Shown here: piece after piece, positions 13,308 to 22,632 of the stretch
Layout: each line of letters begins with the position of its first letter
How positions within the stretch are numbered: the first letter of the stretch is position 1
DNA from: a virus
Strand: one strand, 5' to 3'
IMG/VR virus record: IMGVR_UViG_3300046087_000207
Coordinates: 1 to 42,007 of that record
Length of the DNA stretch: 42,007 bases
Translations under genes and position numbers: made by a program
The notes under the pieces: generated by a model
What the model was told of the DNA's origin: nothing
Databases searched by the model: none
The model's input: only the letters and a program-made list of their open reading frames with translations

Positions 13308-13967
13308 TTATATGTCAAATTTTTCATTAAAAACATAATTATATAATGTTTTTATCTCAAGAATTGCTTTTTGATCCTGGGCTTTGAGTTCGGTTATTGC
13401 TTTTCCTTCTGCTGCTGCATTACCAAAAACTTTTCTATTACATATGATTGAATCTGTTAGCATTTTTATATTATTTGTATCTTTAATAAATTTCTGTGCT
13501 TCACTGTTATCTAATCCTCTGGAATCTGCTCTATTTAAAAAAGCACATGATTGAATATTAGGATTAATTTGTTTGATCTCTTCAATAACATTAGATACTG
13601 CTTCAAGAGTCCATAAATCAAAACTCCTTGGAACAAAAGGAATTAACAAAATATCTGCTATTGAAAGAGCAGCACGTTGACTTACCGTATCTCTACCACC
13701 GGTATCTATTATAATATCGCTATAATTGGCTTTTAGTTTTAAGATTTCAGTCCTTACAGCTTTTCCAGTTAACTTTATACATGTATATTGAGGAAGTTTT
13801 TCTTCTTCTTTACTATTTCTTAAAATAGAAAAATCATATGATGTTTCTTGATCATCTGCATCGACCAATAGAATATTAGGCTTTTCATAACTCCTCATAA
13901 TAGCGATGTTTGTTGCAATTGTAGTTTTGCCCGAACCGCCTTTTATTCCACCAACTACTATTATCAT
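13308..13967 (-). CDS. parA: ParA-family partition ATPase
   Basis: The start at 13967 (MIIVVGGIKGGSGKTTIATN) is preferred. The longer frame from 14012 would begin inside the operator and adds residues before the first strand, where ParA proteins begin. The product has 219 residues, with a deviant Walker A KGGSGKTT at 9-16, Walker A' strand LLVDADDQ and switch IIIDTGGRD. Small ParA proteins of this size lack a DNA-binding N-terminus and rely on an RHH partner, which is the next gene. They distribute plasmids or phage-plasmids over the nucleoid. A promoter and a large palindrome lie directly upstream, inside the end of the previous gene. Confidence 0.88.
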   Translation of the reverse strand: MIIVVGGIKGGSGKTTIATNIAIMRSYEKPNILLVDADDQETSYDFSILRNSKEEEKLPQYTCIKLTGKAVRTEILKLKANYSDIIIDTGGRDTVSQRAALSIADILLIPFVPRSFDLWTLEAVSNVIEEIKQINPNIQSCAFLNRADSRGLDNSEAQKFIKDTNNIKMLTDSIICNRKVFGNAAAEGKAITELKAQDQKAILEIKTLYNYVFNEKFDI

Positions 13968-13971
13968 ATAT

Positions 13972-14010
13972 GACCTACTTAATATGTCTACTATAGGCCT
14001 ATAGTAGGTC
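13972..14010. promoter_or_regulatory. Palindromic operator/centromere candidate of the partition pair
   Basis: A perfect 20-bp palindrome (13988-14007, ctactatagg/cctatagtag) sits inside a wider inverted pair, GACCTACT (13972-13979) and AGTAGGTC (14003-14010). The same TAGGTC word recurs before the RHH gene. Confidence 0.65.
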
Positions 14011-14028
14011 AAAAATATTAGTTGTCAA
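14001..14028 (-). promoter_or_regulatory. Promoter of parA
   Basis: Reverse-strand TTGACA (14028-14023), a 16-base spacer and TACTAT (14006-14001). The -35 box lies in the last codons of the 677-residue virion gene and the -10 box inside the palindrome, so the pair can be expressed independently of the virion operon. Confidence 0.55.
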
Positions 14029-16051
14029 GAGCTTTAGTATCTTCTTTTCTCTTATTTAATATAGATTCTAATTGTTTTCCAGATAGATTTGCTAATCTAT
14101 CTTCATTATTAATCATATTATCTATAATGCTAGTTGAATATACATTCGAAAGAGCTTGCGGAATTTTAGGTACATATTGGTCTGCAGGAGTTCCTTTTAT
14201 TAAGCGTTTATGAATTTTAACTTCATTAGTTTTGATAGGAGATAGGAAAGATGTGTCTTTTAAATAAGGTATTTTAGATTTTAATATACTCCACCAACGA
14301 TCAGCTGTACCAGAAGGATTCGTTCCTGAAATAGGTTTTGAAAACATCATATGAGTATATTTTGCAGCGTCTTCTAATGCTTGCATATCTTCTTTCGTAT
14401 ATACTGTTTTTGCTAAAGTTGGATTATCTTTTTTGAATTTATCTAAATTTGTACTAAATCCCCTAAATGAAGTAGGATTATCACCAAATAACTTATGAGT
14501 TACTTCAGCTTTGATTAATTGATCAGCTTTAGGAAATAAGGACTTAACTTCTTTTACTATAGCAGCTGATTGTTGTGAGAATCCAAGCTTACTTACACCT
14601 AATATCTCATTTACAAGCATTTCATCAGTATAAGGTGTTTCCGAATAACGAGCATTATCAATGATTTTTTTCAAGAAAGTTTTTCCGAATTCACTTTTAT
14701 GTTCTGGATGATATTTTTTAGCCCACTGGGCATTTAGACTTCTTGCAGTTTTAAATTTATTTAATACCAGTTCATCACCAGTTTTAAGAGCTTCTTCAAC
14801 AATATCATCAAGATAATTATCAAACCTGCTTTTAATATCATTTAATGCATATCTGGTTTGTCCACCTTGTTCACTTTCATAAATAGTTCTATTAAGACCT
14901 TGTCTCCATGATTCAATTTGTTGGAATGGTAATTCATCACTCTTATTAATCATTTTATCAAGTGATCCTAAAATAGTCTTTACTTTTGGAATATCATCTT
15001 CATATATTACATTGGATTCCAGATCTTTACGTATTAAGTTTGGAATATCTTTTACTTTATTAGTTTTTATTGCACCCACCTGATTTGCAGCTTCATCATA
15101 TGCTTGATTTATAACTTTTCTTTCATTAAGGGCTGTTGTTGTAATATCATCAACTAATTCTCTGGCAGCAACTCCTTTATTAGGCAAAGAACCTCCGAGT
15201 TCTGATTTGATTTCCTCTATTCTTTCAGGAAATCTTTCTTTTTGCCTTTTATAAAAATCTAACATCCGTCTTTGATCATTATCTCCATAATATCCTTGAG
15301 CTGCATTTTCTTCTACAAGTAATTGATTTCTATTTCTAGTTAATTGCCCTTCAGTAAATGGAGTTTTATTTTGTTTAGCTATCTCTATAGCTTCCTGAAT
15401 CTCTTTTGAAGCTGGTTTTTTATAATGCATAACTAATTCTTTGTATTTTTCAGGAACTTTTTGAAATAATGGAGCTATAATTGGACTTGCAAGTTTAGTA
15501 GCTAAATGAGCACCTGAACCTAATGCAGCACTTGTTGTTCCACCATATAAAGCAGATAATACATCATTACTATTAAAAGACAATGGTTGTCCTTCATCAT
15601 TACTTCCAAGCCCATGAGCTGCACCATATGCACCACTAAGACCTGCAACTCCTTTCAATGTTTTTACCGGAAATGGTAATCCTAAAGAACCGGCGATCTC
15701 TCCCCCTAAATAACTTTTAGGATTTTGCTTAGAACTTTCTATATCATGCATTCTGCTTTTATCTCTTCCATGGGCATAAGCTTCACTCCATGACATCTCC
15801 GGATTTAATAATTTTGCTATAGGAGATCCTACTGCTCCAACTACTTTAGGCATAAAACCAAATGTCAAAGCATTACTTGCTCCTCGATGAAAAGACTCTA
15901 AAGGATTAAATGTCGTATCAGGATTTAAAGGAGTTGTTACTTCAGGAGTTTCTAAAGCCCCTTGAGGAATAGGTGTTTGCTTACTATTTCTATAAGCCAA
16001 AATCTCTCTTAATTCATTCGAATTTAATTGATTTAATGGTTTATTTTTCAT
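14018..16051 (-). CDS. Probable internal virion/DNA ejection protein (677 residues)
   Basis: The product begins MKNKPLNQLNSNELREILAY with a proline-rich segment. It continues with a glycine/alanine-rich region of membrane-seeking helices (about 55-195: GASNALTFGFMPKVVGAVG, GGEIAGSLGLPFPVKTLKGV). Residues 200-677 are long and helical. This composition is usual for large proteins stored in podovirus heads and ejected with the DNA, and the gene is the last of the virion module, downstream of two other such candidates. The start overlaps the end of the 936-residue gene by ATGA. No enzymatic motif (lysozyme, protease) was seen. Its exact role is inferred from composition and place. Confidence 0.6.
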   Translation of the reverse strand: MKNKPLNQLNSNELREILAYRNSKQTPIPQGALETPEVTTPLNPDTTFNPLESFHRGASNALTFGFMPKVVGAVGSPIAKLLNPEMSWSEAYAHGRDKSRMHDIESSKQNPKSYLGGEIAGSLGLPFPVKTLKGVAGLSGAYGAAHGLGSNDEGQPLSFNSNDVLSALYGGTTSAALGSGAHLATKLASPIIAPLFQKVPEKYKELVMHYKKPASKEIQEAIEIAKQNKTPFTEGQLTRNRNQLLVEENAAQGYYGDNDQRRMLDFYKRQKERFPERIEEIKSELGGSLPNKGVAARELVDDITTTALNERKVINQAYDEAANQVGAIKTNKVKDIPNLIRKDLESNVIYEDDIPKVKTILGSLDKMINKSDELPFQQIESWRQGLNRTIYESEQGGQTRYALNDIKSRFDNYLDDIVEEALKTGDELVLNKFKTARSLNAQWAKKYHPEHKSEFGKTFLKKIIDNARYSETPYTDEMLVNEILGVSKLGFSQQSAAIVKEVKSLFPKADQLIKAEVTHKLFGDNPTSFRGFSTNLDKFKKDNPTLAKTVYTKEDMQALEDAAKYTHMMFSKPISGTNPSGTADRWWSILKSKIPYLKDTSFLSPIKTNEVKIHKRLIKGTPADQYVPKIPQALSNVYSTSIIDNMINNEDRLANLSGKQLESILNKRKEDTKALDN

Positions 16052-18858
16052 TGTCCAGACTCTAATCGATGTAAAATTACTTCATCAGGTATATCATCAT
16101 AATCAGAAGGATCAAATCCATACTCTTCATTATTATGAGAAGTAATGTTACTTTCTTGTTCTATACTAAATGGTGTTTCAGTAATATAATGATATACTGC
16201 TGATGGAATTTCTTTCATTATTTCATAATTAGGTTTGCCATTTTTCAATAATTCTTTATCTCTAATAAATTCGTTATATGCATCTTGTGCACCATTTATA
16301 TCTCCACCAGCCTGTTTAACCCATTCATGAATAAATTTGCTACGTAATTCTTTATCAGTATTTTGTTCACGTTTAGACCTAAATATTTCAGCTGATGCTT
16401 CAGGTTGAATAGTAGTTCTAGGCATGCCGCTAGCAATAATTTGTCTTGATGCATCAGTAGGATTAGTTCCGGGAGCAGCTCTATTTTGGATAAGTAATGA
16501 GTTATTTTTTTCTATTTCTTGACGAGCTTTTTGCGCTTCTTCATTATATATTATATTCTCTAAAAATTTATATTCATCAACCAATTTTGATGCTAAAGTT
16601 CCAGGTTTGGTAAATGTACTAGTAGCTTCTTTCATTTGCTCTAAAGATTCTTCACTTTTAGGCAATAATTTATTTTCTTCTTTAGCTATTTGAGCTTCAT
16701 TATCTAATTGTTTTAATGTTTGAGCTGTAATACGTTGAACAGTTGCAGGAATAGCAGATTTAATAGATCCATTAGAAAGAATGTTCCCTTTATTATTATA
16801 ATAATTTATTTTAGCTTCATTTAACCTATTTGCCATTTTTCTCTCATCAGCTTGATCTAAATAATCGATAATAGATTTTTTAAATCCTAAATTTTGATCT
16901 TCCAGTCCTTTATTATATTCTTTTGCATGCATGAATTGACTAACTCCCTTAGTACTACCTTCACCAAGTGCACTTATCACATCAGGATTACGAGAGGATG
17001 CAAGAGAATTAGATAAGCCAAGCATATAATGTGCCCAAGGATTTTGTGTATTTCCTCCGGTATTTTGCGCACGAGTCATTAAATCTTGTAAATATTGATC
17101 TTTCATTTTATCAATCATACCGCCATTAGCATGTCTTTGAATCATTCCACCTTCTGCTTTATTCATCATATTCATAGCGGCCATTTGACCAAAAAGTCCC
17201 GCACCTGTTTGCCATGGACTTACTTTTTCATTGAAAGTAGGAGAAGGTGAAATATTAGAAGTTTGACCCATAATACTTCCAACAGGTAATTGATGAACCA
17301 TTTTATTTAAAATATCAACCTGACGAAGAGGATAATCAACTTCATTTTTAAATTCCTCATATTTTAAATTAAGATCTTGTTGTTCAACATCTCTTCGATT
17401 CTGACCAACAGTACGTAATGCTTCCATATCAAGTAATTTATTCTTATGATTAGTATCCAATAACTTATTTATATCTTCAGCAATTTTACCCTTTCTAATA
17501 ATTTCATCATTTTCAAGACCAGCTTTACTAAGTCTATAATTAAGATAAGTTTTTTTATCTGTTGAAGCAGTCTCACGAGCTTTATCATATGCATTTGCTA
17601 AAAATTGTGTTTCGCTATCCATTAATCCTTCCATTAAATCACGACGAGCACGCGCTTGTGCTTCTGCTCTAGCACCAGTATTAAAACTACCTCTAGCTAT
17701 AAATGGAGCAGATACTTTAGGCATTATATTTTCTTGAAAATTACGCATTGCCCTTTTTTGGATTAAATCTAGGACACTATTGGTTTTAGGATTAACATAA
17801 TCTTCTATATTTTCATTAGTTGTTTTTTCTTCAGCACGTTTATCTGCATCAGACAAGTTTTGAGTAGGAGATTCTTTTTTTAAATCTTCAAGATCCTCAA
17901 TTGTTTTCTTAACAGTTTCTTTATATTCAGGCTCAAGTAAGTTCTTACTTAATAAATCATAAGCAATATCTTCTTCTTTAGAAGATTTAGCTATTCTAGG
18001 TTTATTATAATAAGGATATGATTTTTCAGGATTAGTAAGTTTTGCAGTACGAATAGCTATATTTTTAACGAAATTATTATACCAAACAGGTTTCCCAGAA
18101 AATGTAAGATGATCTATATCAGCTGTAGGATAACCTCCCTGATCATTAAATATTTTTTTTATTTCATCTTCATATTTTATGTCATTATTACTTTCTTTTT
18201 TAAGCTTTTGTTCTCTTTGTTTTTGTTCTTCTTTAAGTCTATCACTGTCAAGCTTCTGCATGATAGTTTTATATTCTAGTAAATTACTATTATTATTTTC
18301 TGCTATATTTTTGTCATATACGTTTTTAATAATAAATCCTAGTGCTTCTTTTGAATTTTCATATTTTCCTAAATCATATTTCTCCCGAATATAAGGATTG
18401 TTCTCTAAAACAAACTCTAAAGCTTGATCATAATTTGATTGTTCATAATCAGACTCTTTTTTAGAAAGGTCATTTTCTTTTGCTTGTAAATCATTAGTTT
18501 TTAAAGAAAATTCATTTTCTTTTGCTTGTAAATCATTAGTTTTTGAAGCTAGTTCACCTTCTAGCCATTTAATAATATCTAGAATGTTATTAAGCTCTTT
18601 TTCTAATCTTTTTTTCTCAGCGTTATAAGCGACATCACCCATTGTTTTTATATCTAGACCTTGTAATCTAGCTAATGTGTCTTCTTTAGCTGCATTATGA
18701 GCTTCTAAATTTTTATGTACACCATGATATTGAGATTTACTTTTTTCTAAATCTTGTGCTGTATTTCGATAAAGAATTTGAGATTCCTCAAGATCTTTTT
18801 TTTCTTTTTCAAAGTCATGGTATGAATTGTCATGACCATATAGTTTAACTTTACTCAT
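16048..18858 (-). CDS. Large coiled-coil virion protein, probable ejection protein
   Basis: The 936-residue product is helical almost throughout. Residues 15-160 form a coiled coil with an internal 14-residue duplication (TNDLQAKENEF / TNDLQAKENDL). A charged central part follows, then around residue 570-590 a glycine-rich turn pair EGGMIQRHANGGMIDKMKDQ of a kind common in podovirus internal proteins, and an acidic C-terminus (GFDPSDYDDIPDEV). AAGG precedes the ATG, and the end overlaps the 677-residue gene. By position and composition it matches the second large internal protein of P22/T7-like phages. No transglycosylase motif was found. Confidence 0.6.
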   Translation of the reverse strand: MSKVKLYGHDNSYHDFEKEKKDLEESQILYRNTAQDLEKSKSQYHGVHKNLEAHNAAKEDTLARLQGLDIKTMGDVAYNAEKKRLEKELNNILDIIKWLEGELASKTNDLQAKENEFSLKTNDLQAKENDLSKKESDYEQSNYDQALEFVLENNPYIREKYDLGKYENSKEALGFIIKNVYDKNIAENNNSNLLEYKTIMQKLDSDRLKEEQKQREQKLKKESNNDIKYEDEIKKIFNDQGGYPTADIDHLTFSGKPVWYNNFVKNIAIRTAKLTNPEKSYPYYNKPRIAKSSKEEDIAYDLLSKNLLEPEYKETVKKTIEDLEDLKKESPTQNLSDADKRAEEKTTNENIEDYVNPKTNSVLDLIQKRAMRNFQENIMPKVSAPFIARGSFNTGARAEAQARARRDLMEGLMDSETQFLANAYDKARETASTDKKTYLNYRLSKAGLENDEIIRKGKIAEDINKLLDTNHKNKLLDMEALRTVGQNRRDVEQQDLNLKYEEFKNEVDYPLRQVDILNKMVHQLPVGSIMGQTSNISPSPTFNEKVSPWQTGAGLFGQMAAMNMMNKAEGGMIQRHANGGMIDKMKDQYLQDLMTRAQNTGGNTQNPWAHYMLGLSNSLASSRNPDVISALGEGSTKGVSQFMHAKEYNKGLEDQNLGFKKSIIDYLDQADERKMANRLNEAKINYYNNKGNILSNGSIKSAIPATVQRITAQTLKQLDNEAQIAKEENKLLPKSEESLEQMKEATSTFTKPGTLASKLVDEYKFLENIIYNEEAQKARQEIEKNNSLLIQNRAAPGTNPTDASRQIIASGMPRTTIQPEASAEIFRSKREQNTDKELRSKFIHEWVKQAGGDINGAQDAYNEFIRDKELLKNGKPNYEIMKEIPSAVYHYITETPFSIEQESNITSHNNEEYGFDPSDYDDIPDEVILHRLESGQ
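18471..18544. repeat. Tandem duplication inside the coiled-coil protein gene
   Basis: A 32-base block (cattttcttttgcttgtaaa...) occurs at 18471-18502 and identically at 18513-18544. The 42-base period equals 14 residues, two heptads, so the duplication keeps the coiled-coil register. Confidence 0.8.
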
Positions 18859-18866
18859 CTCTTACC

Positions 18867-20474
18867 TTACATTTTCTTATCAATTTTTCTTTGAGCATTC
18901 TTAAAATATTCAATAGCTGATTTTGCTTTTTTAGGAATAGTATTGCCTGAAGTTCTTTTATCATTACGAACTAACTTGTAAAATTCTTGAAATATTGCAT
19001 CAGCTTTTTTAAGATTACCATCACCTATTGCAACAGTAATATTTTTATCAAATCTATATTCACCTGGACTTACTGCTACAGGTTGTTTTTTAATAAGCTC
19101 TGCTTTAATTTGAACTGGTACTTTTTGATAAGCCTCATTAATATCTTTATTTTTATAAATATAATTTTTTAAATTATCTAATTCCTGATATCCAGCATCT
19201 GTGTGACCATCTCCAAGACCAGAGGTAACATCGGCAGGCATAATATAATCACCAACATCATAATCATCATGTATATTATCTTGTTGTCCTTTACCATCTC
19301 CTATTATTCCCCCACTTTTATCTTCAATTATACCGCCCTGAGCATAATATTTTCCTGTTTTCAATCCATACATAGGACTCATCCCATAAGAAGAACGGCT
19401 CTCAGTTTGATGACTATTAAGATAATCACGTTCCGGTAGTTTATGAGCAGTTAAGTCGACATTATTGACATTTGAAAAATAATCTTTTACCCGTTCTTTT
19501 TTTTGTTGTTCATTTTTATTATAATCATTCATCTGTTGATTATATTGTTGCTGTAGCTTTAAATTATCTTTATTAGCTTTATATAACATTCCTCCCATTA
19601 AAGCTGTCGGAATTATTACCTTAGGTGTAAACATCGTTCCTAATCCTAATGAATCCATTATTCCTGATGAACCTGAAGCAACTGCAGGAGCAGCAGAAAC
19701 AGCTGCATTTTGTGCTTGAATACTAGCGTTTGCAGTAACAGGAGCAGTAGCCCCGCCAAAGATTCCACCGGATCCGCCAAGTATATTACCAATAGCAGGC
19801 GCGGCAAACGATCCAAGTCCACCTAATACAGCATGTTTTAATGCATCTTTTGGTTTTCCTCCCAAAGCCATTGACCCAAGTCCTGCACCTGCTGCCGTTG
19901 CAAGACCGCTACCGAGCACACCTAATGTCGTACCCATTAATCCACTAGCTATTGAAGGAGCTGCAAGTCCACCAAGAAGAGCACCGATTAGAGGAAGGAA
20001 ATATTGTCTTTTACCGTCTTTAGGATTAACACTTGAGAATCCTCGTACTTCATCAAAAAAATCTAACATGTTAGAAGGACATAAACATATTTCAGTATCA
20101 CCGCCAACGCCCTGGGACGCTTCTACAGTAGCTAGAGGACTTTCTGGTTGAATAGTTGTTTTATCTTTGTTTTCTTCTGTAAACTCATCTAAAGCGTATT
20201 CTACTTCACTATCATCTACTTGATGTTCATCTAAATTCTCAATAATCTGCCTTACTAAACGTAAATAAGTAGGATCGGAAAATAACTCAGCTAAAGGCAT
20301 AAATGAACGGATATTACCATGATCAGGTAACCTAACTTCATGACCTTGAAGAGAATTAAGTAATTCAACTTCTTTTAAATTAAAATGAGCTTCTTCAGGC
20401 ACAACTCCACCTGATTTAGCTATTTGGGGATATTTATGATTTGTTAAAATCTCTCTTAAAAGCTCTTCTTGCAT
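18867..20474 (-). CDS. Glycine/alanine-rich virion protein (535 residues)
   Basis: The N-terminal 160 residues are acidic and end in a conserved-looking CPSNMLDFFDEVRGF...DGKRQYFLP block. The centre (about 160-290) is a glycine-zipper-like hydrophobic region (GALLGGLAAPSIASGLMG, GNILGGSGGIFGGA) suited to membrane insertion. The end carries AQGGIIEDKSGGIIGDGKG, DYIMPADVTSGLGDG and VAVSPGEYRFDKNITVAIGD. The last blocks are typical of podovirus internal or tail proteins of the -DGEYVIPADVV- type. AGAGGA precedes the start. The N-terminal block also occurs in the 514-residue protein at 20822-22366, so the two genes are probably paralogous. Ejection-apparatus function is inferred. Confidence 0.6.
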   Translation of the reverse strand: MQEELLREILTNHKYPQIAKSGGVVPEEAHFNLKEVELLNSLQGHEVRLPDHGNIRSFMPLAELFSDPTYLRLVRQIIENLDEHQVDDSEVEYALDEFTEENKDKTTIQPESPLATVEASQGVGGDTEICLCPSNMLDFFDEVRGFSSVNPKDGKRQYFLPLIGALLGGLAAPSIASGLMGTTLGVLGSGLATAAGAGLGSMALGGKPKDALKHAVLGGLGSFAAPAIGNILGGSGGIFGGATAPVTANASIQAQNAAVSAAPAVASGSSGIMDSLGLGTMFTPKVIIPTALMGGMLYKANKDNLKLQQQYNQQMNDYNKNEQQKKERVKDYFSNVNNVDLTAHKLPERDYLNSHQTESRSSYGMSPMYGLKTGKYYAQGGIIEDKSGGIIGDGKGQQDNIHDDYDVGDYIMPADVTSGLGDGHTDAGYQELDNLKNYIYKNKDINEAYQKVPVQIKAELIKKQPVAVSPGEYRFDKNITVAIGDGNLKKADAIFQEFYKLVRNDKRTSGNTIPKKAKSAIEYFKNAQRKIDKKM

Positions 20475-20491
20475 TATTATCCTCTAAATTA

Positions 20492-20809
20492 TTAATTATA
20501 CCCCAAATGCTTTTTTACTAATTCTTGAGCAAGTTTCGTTCCATGATTAATTAATTTAGGTGCTTCTTGCGCAATATACTGCACTCCAGAATGAATATAT
20601 TCAGGAATTTTTCTAATTTGATCACCAATAACTTCAGAGGATACAGAAGGCAAATGATCTTTTATTTTTCTAAGAACAGTACTAGAAGAATCGTAAATAT
20701 CTCCACCGAAACTATGGTTTTGATAAGCTTTTTCAATTAAATTATGAACATGTCCACCATGAGCATAATTACTAGTTTTAGGTTTTATATTGGATCTATA
20801 ATTTATCAT
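20492..20809 (-). CDS. Small structural-type protein (105 residues)
   Basis: The product begins MINYRSNIKPKTSNYAHGGH. It has a central NHSFGGDIYDSSSTVLRKIKD block and a helical end (YIHSGVQYIAQEAPKLINHG). The HGGH and FGGD turns resemble the glycine-turn motifs of the neighbouring large proteins, and the gene sits between two of them with short gaps, so a minor virion component is likely. Its family is not recognised. Confidence 0.5.
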   Translation of the reverse strand: MINYRSNIKPKTSNYAHGGHVHNLIEKAYQNHSFGGDIYDSSSTVLRKIKDHLPSVSSEVIGDQIRKIPEYIHSGVQYIAQEAPKLINHGTKLAQELVKKHLGYN

Positions 20810-20821
20810 ACTTATTTTCTC

Positions 20822-22366
20822 TTATTGATTTATAAAAGGATTATTTGTATTAAAATTATCAGTATTAGATGCTAAATTTTCAAAAGGATTCTCTCCAACA
20901 CTACCGCCTGTATTAAATCTAGGCATTGTCGGAAGCTTACTATAAGCATATTTACCTGCATCAGAAGCTGTATCGTAAACTTTTTTACCAAGTCCATAAG
21001 CTGTGTTTCCAAGGGTTGATGCTGCGTTATATGCTGTGTTTCCTGCTTTTTTACCAAGTCCATAAATTGTGTTTCCAAGGGTTGATGCTGCATTGTATGC
21101 ACCCGTTCCAAGATTAGACGCTGTATTATATGCTGTGTTTCCTATTCCTGAAAGTGTTGGAAATCTTGAAGAAGAAGTAGTAGTAGAAGGTTGATTAGAA
21201 TTAATCCCCGATGCATTACCACCAGCTCCACCACCTAAATAATTATATAAATTATCTGCTAATTCAATTCCTTTATTTTTACCTCTATTAGCACCAGCAT
21301 TATATGCCATATTACCAGCGATATTTCCTACAATAGGAGCTGCAAGATGTCCTATAAGAGGGATTCCAGCAGCTAAATTTTGACCAACTCTTTGACCAGC
21401 ATATTGTCCACCTAATCCTCCTACTGCTCCACCTATTGGTCCTGCAATTCCTCGCATTACATTTTGTATTAATCCTGGTGGAGGAGCTGTATTTCCTATT
21501 CCACTAGGGGTATTTCCTGCACCATAAGCATATTTACCTAAACCATACATTGTGTTTCCAAGATTAGATGCTGCATTATATGTACCTTTACCAATATCAT
21601 AAGCATATTTACCTGTATTATAAGCTGCGTTTCCAAGGGTTGATGCTGCATTATATGTACCTTTACCGAGTCCATAAGCTGCGTTTCCAAGGGTTGATGC
21701 TGCATTATATGTACCCGTTCCAAGATTAGACGCTGCATTACCAAGGGTTGATGCTGCGTTATATGCACCTGTTCCAAGATTAGATGCTGCATTTTTTATT
21801 CCAGAAAGTGTTGGCATTCCAATCATATCACCCCACCCATGACCTTCTCTAGGTTGTTCTTCATGCATTGAAGTTGACGTTTGAGTAGAGATAGGTGTTT
21901 GTGGTGTTGTTGTCATAGAATCTTTAATAGGCTTAAATATATTATTTAAACCATCAAACATCTTACCAAGATAATATTCTTTATGACCTGTATGAGGATT
22001 AGTTGTACCTAAAGAATAACTATCATCTAAAAATTTAACTAATTCATTAGGGACTAAAGATAATTCAGAATTTTCTCCTGAACCATTATGTTTTAATGTA
22101 TTAATATAATCATTAATTACACCACCATTAGCCTTTTTTTTCTCTATTTGACTCTTTAAATGAATTGCAATATTAGGTTGTGCAAATAATGTTTTTAATT
22201 TTGAAAAATCATGCTCAACATCTTCATTATGAACTAAGTTATGTAGATTACGAAGACCTCTTATAGACTCATTGTCTAAATGTACAGGAGTAGAACCAGT
22301 TTGATGAGCAAAATGTCTGATCATATGTAAATGATCATCATTATCTAAATTTATAGGCTGTTTCAT
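20822..22366 (-). CDS. Repeat-rich alanine/glycine virion protein (514 residues)
   Basis: The first 170 residues are charged and end in a block (LVPNELVKFLDDSYSLGTTN, HTGHKEYYLGKMFDG) shared with the 535-residue protein downstream. Two repeat tracts follow (about 190-290 and 400-490), made of alternating units such as GTYNAASTLGNAAYGLGKG. Between them lies a glycine-zipper-like hydrophobic stretch (GPIGGAVGGLGGQYAG). The repeats would form amphipathic helices with small faces, suited to packing in a tube or membrane. AAAGGAG lies before the start. Probably ejected with the genome. I know no close family for the repeats. Confidence 0.6.
   Translation of the reverse strand: MKQPINLDNDDHLHMIRHFAHQTGSTPVHLDNESIRGLRNLHNLVHNEDVEHDFSKLKTLFAQPNIAIHLKSQIEKKKANGGVINDYINTLKHNGSGENSELSLVPNELVKFLDDSYSLGTTNPHTGHKEYYLGKMFDGLNNIFKPIKDSMTTTPQTPISTQTSTSMHEEQPREGHGWGDMIGMPTLSGIKNAASNLGTGAYNAASTLGNAASNLGTGTYNAASTLGNAAYGLGKGTYNAASTLGNAAYNTGKYAYDIGKGTYNAASNLGNTMYGLGKYAYGAGNTPSGIGNTAPPPGLIQNVMRGIAGPIGGAVGGLGGQYAGQRVGQNLAAGIPLIGHLAAPIVGNIAGNMAYNAGANRGKNKGIELADNLYNYLGGGAGGNASGINSNQPSTTTSSSRFPTLSGIGNTAYNTASNLGTGAYNAASTLGNTIYGLGKKAGNTAYNAASTLGNTAYGLGKKVYDTASDAGKYAYSKLPTMPRFNTGGSVGENPFENLASNTDNFNTNNPFINQ
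20940..21145. repeat. Repeat tract encoding YNAASTLGN units, C-terminal
   Basis: Imperfect direct repeats around gtttccaagggttgatgctg encode the C-terminal set of NAASTLGN/AYGLGKK units in the 514-residue protein. Boundaries are approximate. Confidence 0.65.
21530..21795. repeat. Repeat tract encoding YNAASTLGN units, central
   Basis: A second, longer tract of the same unit, with near-identical copies of gtttccaagggttgatgctg. Its DNA similarity to the tract at 20940-21145 would allow recombination between the two and changes in copy number. Confidence 0.65.
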
Positions 22367-22416
22367 TTCTTCTTCTCCTTTTTTTCTATTAATTCATTAT
22401 TTCAATTTTAATCTAT

Positions 22417-22632
22417 TTATTGATATAAGTGAAATTTCTGTATGATATCCCTAACTAGAGTAAATACATGTTTATCTATATTTTCAAAATCAGCATATAA
22501 TACCTTAGAAAACTGCACCCAATTTTCTTCTATAATCTTTTGAGTTCTATAAGTTACAATCCTATCGTGTTTTATCTTATCAGGATTAATTTCTACGGTT
22601 ATAATTCTTAATTTACTCATTATAAAACTCAT
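22417..22632 (-). CDS. Small protein, paralogue of the preceding gene (71 residues)
   Basis: The product reads MSFIMSKLRIITVEINPDKI and ends TLVRDIIQKFHLYQ. The end and the middle (VTYRTQKIIEENW, KVLYADFENIDKH) align with the 63-residue neighbour (VLYRNPQVNKAF, IKNIVLKFHLY), so these are tandem paralogues. Its ATG overlaps the neighbour's stop by one base (TAATG), so translation is coupled. A second ATG at 22620 is a possible start. It sits inside the virion operon and is of unknown function. Confidence 0.5.
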   Translation of the reverse strand: MSFIMSKLRIITVEINPDKIKHDRIVTYRTQKIIEENWVQFSKVLYADFENIDKHVFTLVRDIIQKFHLYQ

